Shown here: positions 62,578 through 64,000 of the stretch, piece by piece | Layout of the letters: each line of letters begins with the position of its first letter | Numbering within the stretch: position 1 is the stretch's first letter | DNA from: Sipunculus nudus | Lineage: Eukaryota; Annelida; Sipuncula; Golfingiida; Sipunculidae | DNA: 64,000 nt | NCBI GenBank assembly: GCA_026874595.1 | Contig: CM049309.1 | Location: forward strand, 14,314,576 to 14,378,575 | Reading direction: 5' to 3' | The notes under the pieces: model-generated | What the model was told of the DNA's origin: nothing | Databases searched by the model: none | The model's input: only the letters and a program-made list of their open reading frames with translations | Position numbers and translations under genes: made by a program

Positions 62578-63735
62578 GGATACCGTAGTATCCCCAGATG
62601 TATAAAGCATTCCCCCTTCTAAAATAGGCACCCTTCTTCTGAAGTATAAATTGACACATGACAGGGCCAAGGTCACAAATGTTTGAACTTGTCCGACAGC
62701 TTGGTGGAGATTGTTGTGTCAAATCTGAAGGAAACAGATGCAGTACTTCAAAATTATGGGGTTGACCAATATTCTGTTTCCAAAGATGTGAGGACAGATA
62801 GCTCCTGTCACACTGACCTTTGATCTTGTGACCCAAAAACTTATAGGAATCTTCACCCATTGGCAGGTTATCTATATCTGCAAGAGGGAAGGCCAAGGAT
62901 GAAAAGTATTGCTTAAAATGTATCCACAATCTTTTAAAGATGTCTTGTGACCTTGACCTTTGACCCCAAAATCAATAGGATTCTTGCTTTATTGATGGGC
63001 CATATATTGGTCAAGTATGAAACCCATATATCAATCCAAGCTTGAGTTATCATCAGGAAATGAATATTTAGACAGATGGCTCCTGTGACCTTCACCTTTG
63101 ACCCTGTAACCCAAAATTGAAATGGATCTTCCTCTATTGGTAGGTGAACTATATCTGCAAGGAGAAAGGTCTGGGATGAAAAGTTTGGCTTAAAATGCAT
63201 CCACAATCTTTTTTTAAAATGTGGGTCCTGTGACCTTAACCTTTGACCTCAAAAATCAATAGAGGCCTTGCTATATTGATGAGACATAGACAAGTCAAGT
63301 TTGAAATCCATACATCAATTAAAGCTGAAAGTATCATCCGGTGACTAATTTTTTTACAATTATGGGGGTATTAAAAGGCGTGAAAACAAGAAAAGGATAA
63401 CAGGTGGCGCCACCAGTTACTGGCACATCACAAGACTATCTAAGATCTTTTGTCACCATGATTTCTGGAACAATCCATACAGCTTTCTTGAGATATTTAA
63501 GAAATTCTGTTATATTCAGCAAAAATGGACCTATTAAAGGTTAAGGTCACTCTTCAAGTAAAGGTCATGACCCCATTTTAAATAGACTCTGTCCTCTTAC
63601 CTATATCTATACATATGAAAAGTTTGATAAAGATCAGTGAAATATTTTCAAGTTATCCCGCTCACAAGATTTTTCTGTGGCAGAGGCGGCGGGACCGTCA
63701 TGAAACTATAGTATCCCGACTTTGTCTGGGGATAC
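62578..63735. mobile_element. Tandem-core element with TGACCTTGACCTTTGACC monomers
   Basis: Left end: hairpin GGATAC-cgta-GTATCC (62578-62593) running into GTATCCCCAGA (62588-62598). Right end: TCTGGGGATAC (63725-63735), its perfect 11-bp inverse, inside a hairpin GTATCCC...GGGGATAC. The core is about four units of 138-145 bp marked by GTGACCTTGACCTTTGACC-like strings at about 62805, 62947, 63085 and 63230. A single GGTGGCGCCACC palindrome follows at about 63400. GGCGGCGGGACCG at about 63686 precedes the terminal hairpin, as in the GGCGCC elements. Non-coding. Confidence 0.75.
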
Positions 63736-64000
63736 AATTAAAAGCCAGACTGGTTACTGTGTCCAACAGTACATAAGGGAGCTGGCCTTTTGAAGAATAA
63801 AATAGAACAGGTAAACAAGATGGAGAACAAGGTTTTATAAACAAAGTGTCAAAATCTTCCTTTGAAATCTGTCATTTATATCTCTAATATGGTAGCAACA
63901 AGAGAGCACAGACACCCCCCCCCCCCAAACCTCCATTTTGGTGTTTTATTTGTGGCTTTCAAGCAGTTTTGCAATATACACTCAAGCCAAATATGCAATG
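63736..64000. other. Nothing recognised apart from a C12 run
   Basis: Unique sequence with C12 at 63915-63926. Confidence 0.5.

Noticed and set aside
52459-64000. Search for the MFSD14 N-terminal exon
   Set aside because: No minus-strand ATG frame with a basic segment, a KDGG-like end and a phase-0 donor was found; the exon is taken to lie beyond the window.

Overview
The window is animal genomic DNA: AT-rich, intron-rich and crowded with interspersed repeats, with no long uninterrupted ORF. Two conserved spliced genes can be read directly, both on the minus strand. The repeats (tandem-core elements with about 148-bp monomers next to TCTG/TTTG microsatellites, tRNA-derived SINEs, short TA-flanked MITEs, arrays of TGACCTTGACCTTTGACC half-sites) are of the kind known from marine lophotrochozoans. 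A mollusc is the most likely source, but this is inference and no species can be named.

Left part (1 to about 17 kb): the 5' portion of an SSX2IP/ADIP-like gene (afadin- and alpha-actinin-binding, centrosomal protein). The start-codon exon is at 13599-13781 and the next coding exon at 121-245. The 13.4-kb intron between them holds a 1.8-kb tandem-core element, SINEs and minisatellites. The rest of the gene lies beyond the left edge. A possible untranslated first exon is near 17.1 kb.

Middle (about 17-33 kb): intergenic. It holds a hAT-like MITE, a GGCGCC-palindrome repeat element, a GC-richer decayed stretch (20.6-22.9 kb), one unassigned open frame (24.57-25.04 kb), several Tigger-type MITEs and a 63-66-bp minisatellite. 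No conserved gene was recognised.

Right part (about 33.2-52.1 kb): twelve consecutive coding exons of an MFSD14A/B (HIAT1) orthologue, a 12-TM major facilitator protein. All exons join in phase to give about 467 residues ending at a stop at 33548. Only the short N-terminal exon (roughly 20-30 residues by comparison with vertebrate proteins) is missing. It was not found in 52.1-64 kb and probably lies beyond the right edge. Introns carry a Tigger transposase relic with its catalytic core deleted, a 5'-truncated LINE, SINEs, MITEs and a nested insertion.

The most notable signals are: (1) a ~50-bp tandem triplication spanning the 3' splice site of an MFSD14 exon, which creates two upstream decoy acceptors that would both lead to an in-frame stop; (2) a group of tandem-core elements that share one terminal structure but carry different ~140-148-bp cores; (3) a dated nested insertion at 45.2-46.8 kb; (4) a MITE whose end sits within a few bases of a splice donor. 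The two host genes do not form an operon and show no functional coupling. Their linkage may be ancient, since the human orthologues are both on chromosome 1p.
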